Shown: positions 1-9,741, numbered from the stretch's first letter. The stretch: 64,000 bases of DNA from JAEZDC01 sp036676415 (GCA_036676415.1 JAKFCX010000017.1:1-64000), one strand, 5' to 3'. Program-made: numbers and translations. Notes: generated by a model from the sequence alone, not told the origin.

Positions 1-2
1 CA

Positions 3-152
3 GAATCTTTCAGGACAGATTCATATATCATTGCTTTTGCTGTCTTCATTGTACCAATGCTGAGTGCAATACTTATCAATTTTTATTTATTGAAAAGAAA
101 AAAGCAGATTAGTCCATTGATCTATGCAAAAAATTATCCTCACCGGGAATAA
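3..152 (+). CDS. C-terminal end of a membrane protein (partial)
   Basis: Frame 3 is open from the left edge to a TAA at 150-152. The last 49 codons give a hydrophobic stretch (IIAFAVFIVPMLSAILINF) followed by a basic tail (LLKRKKQ), which is how a last transmembrane helix with a cytoplasmic positive end looks. The gene begins outside the window, so the family cannot be named. It reads toward ispH with a gap of about 106 bases. Confidence 0.5.
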   Translation, partial: ESFRTDSYIIAFAVFIVPMLSAILINFYLLKRKKQISPLIYAKNYPHRE

Positions 153-242
153 GATGAACGTAAAGGGTAATTATTACCTGTCATTTATTTCATATGAGGG
201 TGTTCAGATAAATACTTAACAAAATTTCACCACCGCTAACGG

Positions 243-250
243 TATATTTG
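243..250 (+). promoter_or_regulatory. -7 box TATATTTG upstream of ispH
   Basis: TATATTTG is a full match to the Bacteroidota -7 consensus TAnnTTTG and ends 8 bases before the ispH ATG. I see no clear TTG -33 element at the usual distance. Transcription would start at or just before the start codon. Called by motif and position only. Confidence 0.4.
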
Positions 251-258
251 CAGCAGCT

Positions 259-1488
259 ATGAAGCAGTTCGAGGTACCCAATATTTATCGCAGCAAACTC
301 ATCAGTGCTGTAAAGACCAAACGTAAGCAACAGGATAAACTGAAGAAAGACTTCTCTCCTACACTACTGGACTTTGGTGCTGTTCAAATTTATCTTGCCC
401 GCCATTTTGGCTTCTGTTATGGTGTTGAAAATGCGATAGAAATAGCTTTCAGAACGATTGATGAAAATCCCGGTAAACGAATATTCCTGCTGAGTGAAAT
501 GATACACAATCCACAGGTGAATGCCGATCTGCAGGAAAGAGGTGTTCGTTTTCTGCAGGATACTCATGGAAAACAAGTGATATCGTTTGATGAAATTACC
601 GGTGAAGATGTAGTCTTGATCCCAGCTTTCGGAACAACACTGGATATTGAGCGAATGCTGAAAAGCAAAGGCATCACGATCGAGAAATACAATACCACCT
701 GCCCTTTTGTTGAGAAAGTATGGAACCGTGGTGAGCAACTGGCTCAAAAAGGATACAGCATTGTAGTACATGGTAAACCAAAACATGAAGAAACAAGAGC
801 AACATTTTCTCATGCATCGTATCACACTCCTACTATCGTGGTGAATGATATGCAGGAGGCTGTTGAGCTGGCTAAATATATTACTGGTGAAAAACCTGCC
901 GAACAGTTTTATCAAGAATTTAAAGGCAGGTACAGTGAAGGATTTGATGTTAAACAACACCTGCAACGCTTTGGTGTGATCAATCAAACAACACAACTTG
1001 CCAGCGATACACAGGCCATTGCAGAATACCTGAAGAAGGTGGTGATGCAACATTTTGATCTTAACGAAGAAAATATTGGTGAACGTTTTGCCGATACAAG
1101 AGATACATTGTGTTATGCCACACTTGATAACCAGACTGCTGTTGGCGGAATGTTGCAAACCGATGCAGATATTGCAATTGTGATTGGAGGATACAATTCA
1201 TCCAATACCTCTCACCTTGTTGAGCTTTGTGAAGAGAAACTGCCTACTTTTTTTATTAATGATGCAGATAAGATCCTGAGTAAAGCAGACATTGTTCATG
1301 CTGACTGGAGAACAAAGCTGGAAATAATAACGCATGATTTCTTACCGGAGAAAGTTCCTGTAAAAATTCTGATCACTTCCGGTGCAAGTTGTCCGGATGC
1401 TTTGGTAGAAGACGTGATCAGGAAGCTGGTGAGTTTTTATGAAACGGATAAAGACGTTGATGAGATCATTGAGATTTTTCAATCCTAA
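259..1488 (+). CDS. ispH: 4-hydroxy-3-methylbut-2-enyl diphosphate reductase (IspH/LytB)
   Basis: Last enzyme of the MEP isoprenoid pathway: a cytosolic 4Fe-4S enzyme that reduces HMBPP to IPP and DMAPP. The three cluster-binding cysteines expected of the family are visible: C53 (FGFCYGV), C148 (NTTCPFV) and C378 (SGASCPD). At 409 residues it is longer than the roughly 310-residue E. coli type. It carries about 40 extra N-terminal residues and an internal segment around residues 205-240, as in the long form found in many Bacteroidota and cyanobacteria. Its TAA overlaps the stop codon of the convergent gene on the other strand. Confidence 0.95.
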   Translation: MKQFEVPNIYRSKLISAVKTKRKQQDKLKKDFSPTLLDFGAVQIYLARHFGFCYGVENAIEIAFRTIDENPGKRIFLLSEMIHNPQVNADLQERGVRFLQDTHGKQVISFDEITGEDVVLIPAFGTTLDIERMLKSKGITIEKYNTTCPFVEKVWNRGEQLAQKGYSIVVHGKPKHEETRATFSHASYHTPTIVVNDMQEAVELAKYITGEKPAEQFYQEFKGRYSEGFDVKQHLQRFGVINQTTQLASDTQAIAEYLKKVVMQHFDLNEENIGERFADTRDTLCYATLDNQTAVGGMLQTDADIAIVIGGYNSSNTSHLVELCEEKLPTFFINDADKILSKADIVHADWRTKLEIITHDFLPEKVPVKILITSGASCPDALVEDVIRKLVSFYETDKDVDEIIEIFQS

Positions 1489-1943
1489 TCAATATCTCCA
1501 AGGGCATACGCATCTCCAATTTTCAGGAAAGCAAATGCAATATTTCTTATCCTGTCTTTCTTTTTATAAGAAATGTGGATTACATACCAGGTTCCTTCGG
1601 ATTCTTTATTCGTTTCAAAACCCGTGATTCTATATTCAGGATCCTGGTTAACAGATTGATTAATATCTAAGCAAATATTGTCTACCTGCTCTTTTTCATC
1701 TGCCTTCGTATAATCTGCCAGCGCTTTCCATTTTCTTGTCTTATCATCTCCCTGGTAAACAATATATGGAGCAGCTTTATAGAATAAACCCAATTGAGAT
1801 GTTTTGGGATCACTGAAATCAACGTTCTTACATATCGCCAGCAGTTCTGTAAGTCTTGCAGCCACCTTTGCAGAATCCTGGGCCTTTGCCATTATAGATA
1901 TGAGTAGGAAGCAGCAGAAAACAAGGAATGATTTCGTTCTCAT
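1485..1943 (-). CDS. Small secreted protein of unknown function
   Basis: 152 residues beginning with a clear Sec signal peptide (hydrophobic LVFCCFLLISIMAKAQ, cleavage likely after AKA or AQ), so it is exported to the periplasm or beyond. The mature part is mixed alpha/beta with a YVIHISYKKK strand and no motif I recognise. It lacks a lipobox. It converges on ispH and their stop codons overlap (TAG at 1485-1487 against TAA at 1486-1488). Function unknown. Confidence 0.7.
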   Translation of the reverse strand: MRTKSFLVFCCFLLISIMAKAQDSAKVAARLTELLAICKNVDFSDPKTSQLGLFYKAAPYIVYQGDDKTRKWKALADYTKADEKEQVDNICLDINQSVNQDPEYRITGFETNKESEGTWYVIHISYKKKDRIRNIAFAFLKIGDAYALGDID

Positions 1944-2033
1944 ATCCTAAACTTAAGATTTCCGGCTGATTTTTTTGCCATTTTTATTGTTTTCGCTTCC
2001 AGACAAGTAATTTTACCGCCACAAAAGCTGAAT

Positions 2034-2252
2034 ATGACCATTGAACAATTTAAAGAACTCTCATTAGCAGAAAAACTAAAAGAGATACGTTATAACGGAA
2101 ACCTGCTTGGTCCTTATGAAAGACCAAGTGAAGATGGTGGACGAAAAACACAGGGAGACATCTATGAAATTCATGATTTCTGGGTGTTCCTTAGTGAAGA
2201 TGAAGATATGGTGATACCGACGAGAAAAAATCCTGTAATAGCAGAAGAATAA
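2034..2252 (+). CDS. Conserved small hypothetical protein (72 aa)
   Basis: A short acidic cytosolic-looking protein starting MTIEQFKELSLAEKLKEI and ending with a KNPVIAEE tail. It has no signal peptide or membrane segment. Codon use matches its neighbours and a strong intrinsic terminator follows immediately, which supports a real single-gene unit. I do not recognise a family. Confidence 0.65.
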   Translation: MTIEQFKELSLAEKLKEIRYNGNLLGPYERPSEDGGRKTQGDIYEIHDFWVFLSEDEDMVIPTRKNPVIAEE

Positions 2253-2256
2253 ACGG

Positions 2257-2281
2257 AAGCTCCTTTATTAGGAGCTTTTTT
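2257..2281 (+). terminator. Rho-independent terminator after the 72-aa gene
   Basis: An 8-bp stem AAGCTCCT/AGGAGCTT with a 5-base loop is followed by a run of T. It begins 5 bases after the stop at 2252 and its T tract touches the 3' end of the convergent DUF6702 gene. Confidence 0.85.
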
Positions 2282-2771
2282 ATTGGAGGTTGAAAGTGTA
2301 TACTGTGGCAGGAAATTTCAGGCTGGCTGTGCTGGTTTTTCCATTTGCTTTTACCTGGATAATATTTACCTGATCCTTTTCAATTTCCCTTAATAAGGTG
2401 TTATTGACTTTAAGCTCTGAAACCGAACCCACTTCTTTCACCTCAAAATAAGCCAGCACGTTTCCTTTCTCCTCTTCAAACCCCACAAAGTTTATCGCTG
2501 CCTTATTGCCGTTTACTTCTAATTTAAGATGTTGAGAAATATATTGATCGACTAGTTTCGCTGATCTTTCATACTCACTTTTATCAAGCACATTTACTTT
2601 TCCCTTATTCAACTTTACCAGGCTTTTCTCGAGGTCGTCAGCAAAAAGCTTTACACTAATCTCCAGCGTTTTATCTGCCGGATTGAATTCTATAGTTGTA
2701 GTTGAAACGTGGTGTGGATGAAAGAATGAAAGCATACACCACATCATCCACTGAACAAAGGAAATTACCAT
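2280..2771 (-). CDS. DUF6702 family protein
   Basis: 163 residues with a hydrophobic N-terminus (VQWMMWCMLSFF) that is probably a signal or anchor, then an FHPHHVSTTTIEFN stretch typical of DUF6702 proteins. These are small exported Bacteroidota proteins of unknown role, often encoded next to an M1 family peptidase. That is the case here: the M1 gene starts divergently about 150 bases away, so the two may share a control region. The family assignment is from memory of the N-terminal pattern and the neighbourhood. Confidence 0.75.
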   Translation of the reverse strand: MVISFVQWMMWCMLSFFHPHHVSTTTIEFNPADKTLEISVKLFADDLEKSLVKLNKGKVNVLDKSEYERSAKLVDQYISQHLKLEVNGNKAAINFVGFEEEKGNVLAYFEVKEVGSVSELKVNNTLLREIEKDQVNIIQVKANGKTSTASLKFPATVYTFNLQ

Positions 2772-2922
2772 TTAGCAATAATTTTTGTCAAGCACAAAAC
2801 TCTGGTATAAATTCGAAACCTGGTCTCCGTAAAAAACAATTCACTAAACTTTTGCTCACACGTGTAGTAGTGACGTTTATTTTCACAGGGCCACCATTTG
2901 TACAATAAAGGAAATCATCATC

Positions 2923-5238
2923 ATGAGAGTATTGTTTGCAGGCATTTTTGTATTTCTAGGCTTTACGGTTATTGGACAGTCACAGTTCTATAACAATCCA
3001 CAATCAAATCATGGAAACCGTTTTGAGGAATTGGGTTTTTTATTACCAACTCCAAATGAATATCGCACTGCAAGTGGTGCTCCCGGTCCGAAATACTGGC
3101 AACAGCGAGCTGATTATGACATGGACATTGAACTGGACGAAGTAAAGAACTATGTGTATGGAAAAGAAACCATCACCTACTTCAACCAATCACCGGATCC
3201 GTTGAGTTATTTGTGGATGCAGCTGGATGAAAACGTTCATCATATTAACAGTGATAATAACAGGGACAATTCCAGCACCATGAAAGCCGAGATGACAGAT
3301 GCTGAATTGCAGAACCTGGAGCCTTATCGAAAACTGGACGGTTATGGTGTTAATTTGATAAAAGTTACCGATGCATCAGGAAAACCACTGAAATACACTG
3401 TTGTGAAAACAATGATGCGGATCGATCTTTCTGCTCCTTTACAACCAGGCCAAAAGTTTGTCTTTAAAATCGAATGGAATTATAAGCTCAACGATAAATC
3501 GCAAATCGGTGGCAGAGGAGGATTTGAATATTTTCCTGAAGATGGAAATAATCTCTACTCTATTACACAGTTCTACCCGAGAATGGCTGTGTACAGTGAT
3601 TTCACAGGCTGGCAGCATTTACAGTTTCGTGGAGGTTCTGAATTCGCTTTGAACTTTGGTAATTATAAAATGAGGATCACCACTCCTGCCGATCATGTTG
3701 TTGCCGCAACAGGTGAATGCAGAAACCTGAGAGATATGATCTCTGCAACTCAATTCAACAGGTGGCAGCAGGCACAAAATGCAAACGACCCTGTTGAGAT
3801 CATTACGCTGGATGAAGCAAAGGCAGCAGAGAAGCAAAAAGCCAATGGCAAAAAAACATGGATATATGAAGCACAGAATGTAAGAGATGTTGCATTTAAT
3901 TCATCCCGCAAATTTGTTTGGGATGCGATGGCTGTGAATATTGAAGGGAGGAAAGTGATGGCCATGAGTTATTATCCTAAAGAGTCTTATACACTTTATA
4001 GAAAATATTCTACCAAAGCAACTGCTCATACATTGAAAGTGTATAGCAAACACACGATTCCTTATCCTTATCCTGTTGCCATTTCTGTTGAAGCAGCCAA
4101 TGGAATGGAATACCCAATGCTGGCAATGAATTATGGCCGTACAGAAAAAGATGGCACTTACAGTGAAGCAATAAAATACGGGGCCATTGGTGTAATCATT
4201 CACGAAGTAGGTCATAACTTCTTCCCAATGATCGTTAATGCCGATGAAAGACAGTGGTGGTGGATGGATGAAGGCTTGAATACTTTCTTACAGTTTCTGA
4301 CCGAACAGGAATTTGATAATAATTATCCTTCGAAAAGAGGTCCTGCTCATCTCATCACCAGTTATATGAGTCTTCCAAAAGATCAATTGGAACCCATCAT
4401 GACAAAAGGAGATGCAGTGTTACAGGTAGGGCCAAATGCATATGCAAAAGCCGCAACAGGTTTAAACATTCTTCGTGAAACAATACTTGGAAGAGAGCTG
4501 TTTGATTTTGCCTTTAAACAATATGCACAACGCTGGGCTTTTAAACATCCAACTCCTGCAGATCTGTTCAGAACTCTGGAAGATGCAAGTGGGATGGACC
4601 TTGACTGGTTCATCAGAGGATGGTATTTTGGAACTGACCCTGTTGATATTTCATTGGATAATGTAAAGTGGTTTAAACTAAATGCCGCTGCAAACACAAA
4701 TTCATTCAGGCAGGAATCTTTTGAAACATTGGGTCAGCAAAGAAACCGTGCCGATGAAAACATTAAGTTTTATACCGATGTTGATACAACCTTGCGAGAT
4801 TTTTACTACTATAACCGTGAGGCAGATGAAATGATGAAAGCGGCCGATGCATCAAAAAAAGAGGTGATCGACAGTGCTAACCTGAATAAATGGGCATCGA
4901 AAAATTTCTATGAGCTTTCATTCAGCAACAAAGGTGGATTGATAATGCCTGTGATTGTTGAGTGGACTTTTAAGGATGGAACTAAAGAAGTTGACCGTGT
5001 GCCAGTTTCCGTGTGGAGATTGAATGAACACAGGATCACAAAGGTTTTTATCAAAGACAAGGAAGTTAGTGCTGTCAGGCTTGATCCCTTCAAAGAAACA
5101 GCAGACATCAACGAAGAAAACGGTATATGGCCTTTAAAAGAAATGCCATCTAAATTTAAACTATTCAAAGCCAAACAGGAAGCTGCACGAGGTTCCAGTA
5201 CCGGTGGAAATGCAATGCAGCGAGCAGCTAATAAATAA
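2923..5238 (+). CDS. M1 family metallopeptidase (gluzincin)
   Basis: 771 residues with a signal peptide (LFAGIFVFLGFTVIGQ), so it is secreted to the periplasm or surface. The zinc site is intact: HEVGH at residues 427-431 and the third ligand E450 in WWWMDEG, giving HExxH-x18-E. An N-terminal beta-domain (residues about 50-320) precedes the catalytic domain, and the C-terminal third is poorly conserved. The GxMEN exopeptidase loop appears as NGMEYPML, so aminopeptidase specificity is not assured. Bacteroidota proteins of this kind are usually annotated simply as M1 peptidases. It is divergent from the DUF6702 gene. Confidence 0.9.
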   Translation: MRVLFAGIFVFLGFTVIGQSQFYNNPQSNHGNRFEELGFLLPTPNEYRTASGAPGPKYWQQRADYDMDIELDEVKNYVYGKETITYFNQSPDPLSYLWMQLDENVHHINSDNNRDNSSTMKAEMTDAELQNLEPYRKLDGYGVNLIKVTDASGKPLKYTVVKTMMRIDLSAPLQPGQKFVFKIEWNYKLNDKSQIGGRGGFEYFPEDGNNLYSITQFYPRMAVYSDFTGWQHLQFRGGSEFALNFGNYKMRITTPADHVVAATGECRNLRDMISATQFNRWQQAQNANDPVEIITLDEAKAAEKQKANGKKTWIYEAQNVRDVAFNSSRKFVWDAMAVNIEGRKVMAMSYYPKESYTLYRKYSTKATAHTLKVYSKHTIPYPYPVAISVEAANGMEYPMLAMNYGRTEKDGTYSEAIKYGAIGVIIHEVGHNFFPMIVNADERQWWWMDEGLNTFLQFLTEQEFDNNYPSKRGPAHLITSYMSLPKDQLEPIMTKGDAVLQVGPNAYAKAATGLNILRETILGRELFDFAFKQYAQRWAFKHPTPADLFRTLEDASGMDLDWFIRGWYFGTDPVDISLDNVKWFKLNAAANTNSFRQESFETLGQQRNRADENIKFYTDVDTTLRDFYYYNREADEMMKAADASKKEVIDSANLNKWASKNFYELSFSNKGGLIMPVIVEWTFKDGTKEVDRVPVSVWRLNEHRITKVFIKDKEVSAVRLDPFKETADINEENGIWPLKEMPSKFKLFKAKQEAARGSSTGGNAMQRAANK

Positions 5239-5257
5239 TGTAAACAGAACTTTTAAC

Positions 5258-5287
5258 AAGGCCTGCAGGAATGCAGGTCTTTTTTTC
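5258..5287 (+). terminator. Rho-independent terminator after the M1 peptidase gene
   Basis: A stem of about 10 bp (AAGGCCTGCA against TGCAGGTCTT, one G-U pair) with loop GGAA is followed by seven T. It lies 20 bases past the stop codon. Confidence 0.85.
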
Positions 5288-5302
5288 ATTGTTCCACGAG
5301 CA

Positions 5303-5331
5303 TTGATTTGCATGCTTATATTGTATTTTTG
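5303..5331 (+). promoter_or_regulatory. TTG-N18-TATTTTTG promoter abutting the kinase start
   Basis: TTG at 5303-5305 and TATTTTTG at 5324-5331 are 18 bases apart, matching the Bacteroidota sigma-70 pattern TTG/TAnnTTTG. Only 5 bases separate the -7 box from the ATG at 5337, so the transcript would begin at or very near the start codon (leaderless). Confidence 0.55.
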
Positions 5332-5336
5332 ATAGG

Positions 5337-7196
5337 ATGTATAGTTCACTTTCTTTGTTTCGCAAATACATTCTTTTTTCAGGCATTACTGCTATCGTTA
5401 TTGCAGCATTAGTTCTGACAGGGTGGCAATTTGGTATAGAAACGCTTAAAACATTCATTCCGGGAGTTACTCCGATGAATCCTGTTACAGCGATCACCCT
5501 TATTTTATCTGGAACCTGGATCATTTTATTTACCCGGCAAGAACTAAAATACAGGAACGTTATTGCAGTAATTGTTAGCGTTGTGGGCTTGTTACATGTT
5601 ATTGGTTATTTCGTAGCCATAGATGAATGGCGAATGGATAGCTGGCTCTATGTAGACGTAAGCCAGAACATTCCTCCTAGGATTCCTCCCAATACAGCAC
5701 TTAATTTTCTCCTCTGCGGTATTGCTATGTTATTAACCGGCAAAGGACAAAAAAAACAGCAGACCCTCAGACAGAGTCTCTTATTCTTTTCATTCCTGCT
5801 CACATATACATCGTTACTTGGTTATGTTTTTGATATTCAGACAACGTATCGTATTGGTGGACTCTCTCCCATGGCTTTGATCACCACCATTGCATTTATG
5901 TTTATCCAGGTAGGACTTATTTTTTGTGATACGAGGTACGGACTTATCAAAACATTTGCTTCTGAATTTGCAGGTGGAAGGCTGATGAGAAGGATCATTC
6001 CTCTGATACTTTTGATTCCACCTCTTATAAATTACCTTGCCCTGATCGGTTCAAAAAAGGGATGGTACTCAGCAGAATTCGGAACACAGCTTTCTACTTT
6101 TATCTTCATCATGTTTCTATTGGTGTTTATTAGCTTCTATGGTGCATATATCAATAAGAAACATCAAACAGAGAAAGAGCATGACCAGAAGTTTGTATTC
6201 CTGATGGAATCGATAAATGAAAGCATTCTCGAAACAGATGCTGAAGGAATAATCATCTATGTAAATGTTGCATTCGAAAAATTGTTAGGATACCATCCAA
6301 AGGAAATAATCGGACAGTCGGCACTCGATGTTATTATTCCCGAAAAGAACAGGCAGAAATTTGAAGAACGACTTGCCAACAGAAGAAAGGGAATTGAAGA
6401 TTCATACATCAGCGAATTAATTGATAAATCCGGTCAGAAAAAGCAGGTAGCCATAACGGCTAAGCCCATTCTGGGAAATGATGGTAATCTGAAAAGTATC
6501 CTGGTATCGTTAAGAGATATTACAGAAGATCAACGGCAATTACAAGACATTAAAGCATTTACAGATTTTGCGGCGCACGATCTGAAGGCTCCGCTGGTAA
6601 ATCTTTCTATGCTGATCGAGATGATAAAAGAATCATCACTGAACGAGGAACAGGTGAGCATTATGAAGATGATGAATGAAACATCTAACAAAATGATGTT
6701 ATTGGTTGATGATCTGCTTCAGTTTTCAAGAATGGGTGCAGCAGAGCTCAAAAAAGAGAAAGTAGATACCTGGGCATTAGTAAATGAAATCTTATCAGAA
6801 ATGGATACCTCCAAACACCATATTAAAGTTGGAGACCTCCCTGTTATAGAAGCAAATGAAACAGCATGCAGGCAACTCTTCATAAATATGATTGCCAATG
6901 CTATTAAATACTCTTCAAAAGCAGGCAAACCGGAAGTTCATATTTATTGTCGCAGAGAAAATGGGGCAGTCAGTTTCATTATTTCTGACAATGGTATCGG
7001 CATTGATCCAAAATTCATTGATCAATTATTTCAACCATTCAAACGTTTCACCAGCCAGTTTAAGGGTAACGGGCTTGGACTTGCAATTGTAAAAAGAATC
7101 GTTGAAAAACATGGAGGTCAGATTGAGGCTTTCAACAATGAAACGGGAGGAATGCGTTTTGAGTTTACACTGACACCGGGAAAAAGAATGATTTGA
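5337..7196 (+). CDS. Membrane-bound PAS sensor histidine kinase
   Basis: 619 residues. The N-terminal 270 hold about eight hydrophobic segments, forming an integral-membrane sensor region of unknown ligand. A PAS domain follows (about 285-400), then a HisKA dimerisation domain with the phospho-acceptor H414 in FAAHDLKAPL. A HATPase_c domain ends the protein, with SDNGIGID (G1) and the GNGLGLAIV G2 box. No response-regulator gene is adjacent, so it is an orphan kinase. The DLKAPL form is typical of the bacteriophytochrome-like kinase subgroup common in Bacteroidota. Confidence 0.9.
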   Translation: MYSSLSLFRKYILFSGITAIVIAALVLTGWQFGIETLKTFIPGVTPMNPVTAITLILSGTWIILFTRQELKYRNVIAVIVSVVGLLHVIGYFVAIDEWRMDSWLYVDVSQNIPPRIPPNTALNFLLCGIAMLLTGKGQKKQQTLRQSLLFFSFLLTYTSLLGYVFDIQTTYRIGGLSPMALITTIAFMFIQVGLIFCDTRYGLIKTFASEFAGGRLMRRIIPLILLIPPLINYLALIGSKKGWYSAEFGTQLSTFIFIMFLLVFISFYGAYINKKHQTEKEHDQKFVFLMESINESILETDAEGIIIYVNVAFEKLLGYHPKEIIGQSALDVIIPEKNRQKFEERLANRRKGIEDSYISELIDKSGQKKQVAITAKPILGNDGNLKSILVSLRDITEDQRQLQDIKAFTDFAAHDLKAPLVNLSMLIEMIKESSLNEEQVSIMKMMNETSNKMMLLVDDLLQFSRMGAAELKKEKVDTWALVNEILSEMDTSKHHIKVGDLPVIEANETACRQLFINMIANAIKYSSKAGKPEVHIYCRRENGAVSFIISDNGIGIDPKFIDQLFQPFKRFTSQFKGNGLGLAIVKRIVEKHGGQIEAFNNETGGMRFEFTLTPGKRMI

Positions 7197-7266
7197 TTTT
7201 CGGCTGTTTCTCACCCGAATGCCATTCAATAAAGTTTCTGTACTTTCAACCCAACTAATTGTATAT

Positions 7267-9741
7267 ATGAGAATTGTTCCATTCATAATATCAGCTGCAG
7301 TTACTACAGGGCTGATCATCGCTTTTAATACTCAGTTACCAATTGGTGGTGCCAGGTCTCCAAGGTTTGGCTATTTCCTCTCACCACAACAAGGTTTCTG
7401 GCAAAATGCAGCACCAGCAGATGAAACATTTGACGGCGAAGTAAAACTGAAAGACCTGCAAGGTAATGCTGATGTGTATTTTGATGATCGTCTCGTGCCT
7501 CATGTATATGCCGATAATGAAAAAGATGTTTATTATATACAAGGTTACCTGCATGCTAAATTTCGTCTCTGGCAAATGGATTTTCAAACCAGGGCAGCAG
7601 GTGGAAGATTGAGTGAAGTATTAGGAAAATCGATGCTGAGTACAGACCGGTTCTTCAGAAGACTTGGAATGGTATACGCTGCTGAAAATAGCTTGAAGAT
7701 GGCAGAAGCCGATGCCACTACCAAAGAATCAATGGATGCTTATACAGCAGGTGTGAATGCTTATATCACATCAATGAAACCTCACGAGATTCCTTTAGAA
7801 TATAAATTGCTTGATGGAACTCCGGAACTATGGACCAACCTTAAAACATGTTTGTTCTTAAAGTTTATGAGCTTTGATCTTGCCGGATCTGAATGGGATT
7901 TTGAACTGGCCAATGCCAGAAGATTGTTAGGTGCAGGTGATTTCGAAAAATTGTATCCCATCATACAGGATAGCCTTGATCCCATGATCCCGAAAGGAAC
8001 TGCCTTTGCTGCACCGGGTATCAAGGTGAAAGAGCCTGTTGTAGTTGATTCAACAATGTATCGCGATATAAAAGATTCGTCCGGAACTTTAGTTTATGAT
8101 CCGAAACCAGATAAAGACAATGGCAGTAATAACTGGGCCGTTGCAGGAACAAAAACAGCAAGCGGCAGACCAATACTTTGCAATGATCCACATCTTGGTT
8201 TAAATCTTCCTTCACTTTGGTACGAGATGCAACTCTCCTCCCCTACGATGAATACTTACGGTGCCACTTTTCCCGGTTCACCCTCTGTAATAATTGGTTT
8301 TAACGACAGTGCATCATGGGGATTTACGAATGCCATGAGAGATGTGAGAGATTATTACGAGATAAAGTTCAGGGATTCTTCCATGCAGGAATACTGGTTC
8401 AATAATCAATGGACAAAAGCAGAAATACGACAGGAAAAAATTGTTATTCGTGATAGTGCCGATGCAGTAGAAAATATCGCCATGACAGTTTTTGGTCCTG
8501 TTATGTACGATAAGCATTACCAGAATAAATTGAATGATGGAAAATATTATGCATGTCGTTGGAAAGCCCATGACCCAAGTAATGAACTGCTAACTTTCAA
8601 TAAACTGAATCATGCGAAGAATGTAGCAGATTATAAAGATGCGATATCAACTTTCAAATGCCCCGGCCAGAATATGTTGTTCTCAACAAAGACGGGAGAC
8701 ATTATTATTACACAGCAGGGAGAGTTTCCGGCAAAATGGAGAAGACAGGGAGATTTTCCCATGCCTGGATTTGATAGTACTTATATGTGGCAGGGTATGA
8801 TACCAATGAGTGAAAATCCACAGCAGTTCAATCCTGAAAGAGGGTTTGTAAGTAGTGCCAATCAACTTCCAGTAGATTCCACATATCCATATTATCTTGG
8901 AGGATCGTATCCTCCTTATCGTGGTCTTATCATCAACAGGAAACTTGCACAGATGTCTAACATTACTGCACAAGATATGATCAATCTTCAAACAGATAAC
9001 TATAATGTGTTTGCAGAATTTGCAAGGCCAGTATTAATGAAGTACTTAGACGAATTTGCTTTGGACACTGATGAACAGAAATATATTTCAATAGTCAGGA
9101 ACTGGAACCTGAGAAACGATGTAAACGAACCAGGTGCCTCTGTTTTTAAACTCTGGTGGGATAGTCTTGAAGTATTGATGTATGCAGATGAGATCAATAC
9201 GCTAACAGCACAGGGAAAAAATAAGTCAGTAGCAAAATGGCCGGATGAAAGTGTGTTAGTGGAAGGTTTACTTAAAGACTCAAGTGGTTATCGCTTTATT
9301 GATAATATCACCACTCCGGAAACAGAAACATTAGCATTACTCATTCACCAGGCTTTTAAAAAAGCTTTGAACGAAATAAAAAATGCCGAAGGTGACCAAC
9401 AATTAAACTGGGCTAAATACAAAGCCACGGGTATTCGTCACCTCTTAAGAATTCCTGCACTCAGCAGGTTGAACCTTCCTATTGGTGGAGGAGAACATAT
9501 CATCAATGCAACAAAACAATATCATGGACCAAGCTGGAGAATGATCGTTCATATGACAGATGAAATTGAAGCTTATGGCGTTTATCCAGGTGGACAATAT
9601 GGAAATCCCGGCAGTAAATATTACGATACGTTTGTTGATAGCTGGGCAGCCGGAAAATTTTATCCTTTACTTTTTATCAAAAAAGAAGCAGTTGCTAATA
9701 ACAACAAGATTAAGTGGCACCTGAAATTTACCAAAGCCTAA
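7267..9741 (+). CDS. Penicillin acylase family protein (Ntn hydrolase)
   Basis: An N-terminal nucleophile hydrolase made as a precursor that cuts itself into alpha and beta chains. The beta-chain would begin at S287 in the GSNNWAVAG motif, the nucleophile serine of the family. An N-terminal hydrophobic segment (IVPFIISAAVTTGLIIAF) directs export to the periplasm. I chose the ATG at 7267 because it starts directly at the basic n-region of that signal; an upstream ATG at 7219 would add 16 residues. Real substrates are unknown; relatives cleave acyl-homoserine lactones or other amides. The small membrane protein gene follows after 10 bases. Confidence 0.9.
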   Translation: MRIVPFIISAAVTTGLIIAFNTQLPIGGARSPRFGYFLSPQQGFWQNAAPADETFDGEVKLKDLQGNADVYFDDRLVPHVYADNEKDVYYIQGYLHAKFRLWQMDFQTRAAGGRLSEVLGKSMLSTDRFFRRLGMVYAAENSLKMAEADATTKESMDAYTAGVNAYITSMKPHEIPLEYKLLDGTPELWTNLKTCLFLKFMSFDLAGSEWDFELANARRLLGAGDFEKLYPIIQDSLDPMIPKGTAFAAPGIKVKEPVVVDSTMYRDIKDSSGTLVYDPKPDKDNGSNNWAVAGTKTASGRPILCNDPHLGLNLPSLWYEMQLSSPTMNTYGATFPGSPSVIIGFNDSASWGFTNAMRDVRDYYEIKFRDSSMQEYWFNNQWTKAEIRQEKIVIRDSADAVENIAMTVFGPVMYDKHYQNKLNDGKYYACRWKAHDPSNELLTFNKLNHAKNVADYKDAISTFKCPGQNMLFSTKTGDIIITQQGEFPAKWRRQGDFPMPGFDSTYMWQGMIPMSENPQQFNPERGFVSSANQLPVDSTYPYYLGGSYPPYRGLIINRKLAQMSNITAQDMINLQTDNYNVFAEFARPVLMKYLDEFALDTDEQKYISIVRNWNLRNDVNEPGASVFKLWWDSLEVLMYADEINTLTAQGKNKSVAKWPDESVLVEGLLKDSSGYRFIDNITTPETETLALLIHQAFKKALNEIKNAEGDQQLNWAKYKATGIRHLLRIPALSRLNLPIGGGEHIINATKQYHGPSWRMIVHMTDEIEAYGVYPGGQYGNPGSKYYDTFVDSWAAGKFYPLLFIKKEAVANNNKIKWHLKFTKA

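Noticed and set aside
364..1158. 264-aa open frame antisense to ispH
   Set aside because: It mirrors ispH on the other strand, is rich in Cys/His/Phe and has no start signal or family resemblance.
2702..2908. 68-aa plus-strand frame between DUF6702 and the M1 gene
   Set aside because: It partly mirrors the DUF6702 start and covers the divergent promoter region; no protein-like pattern.
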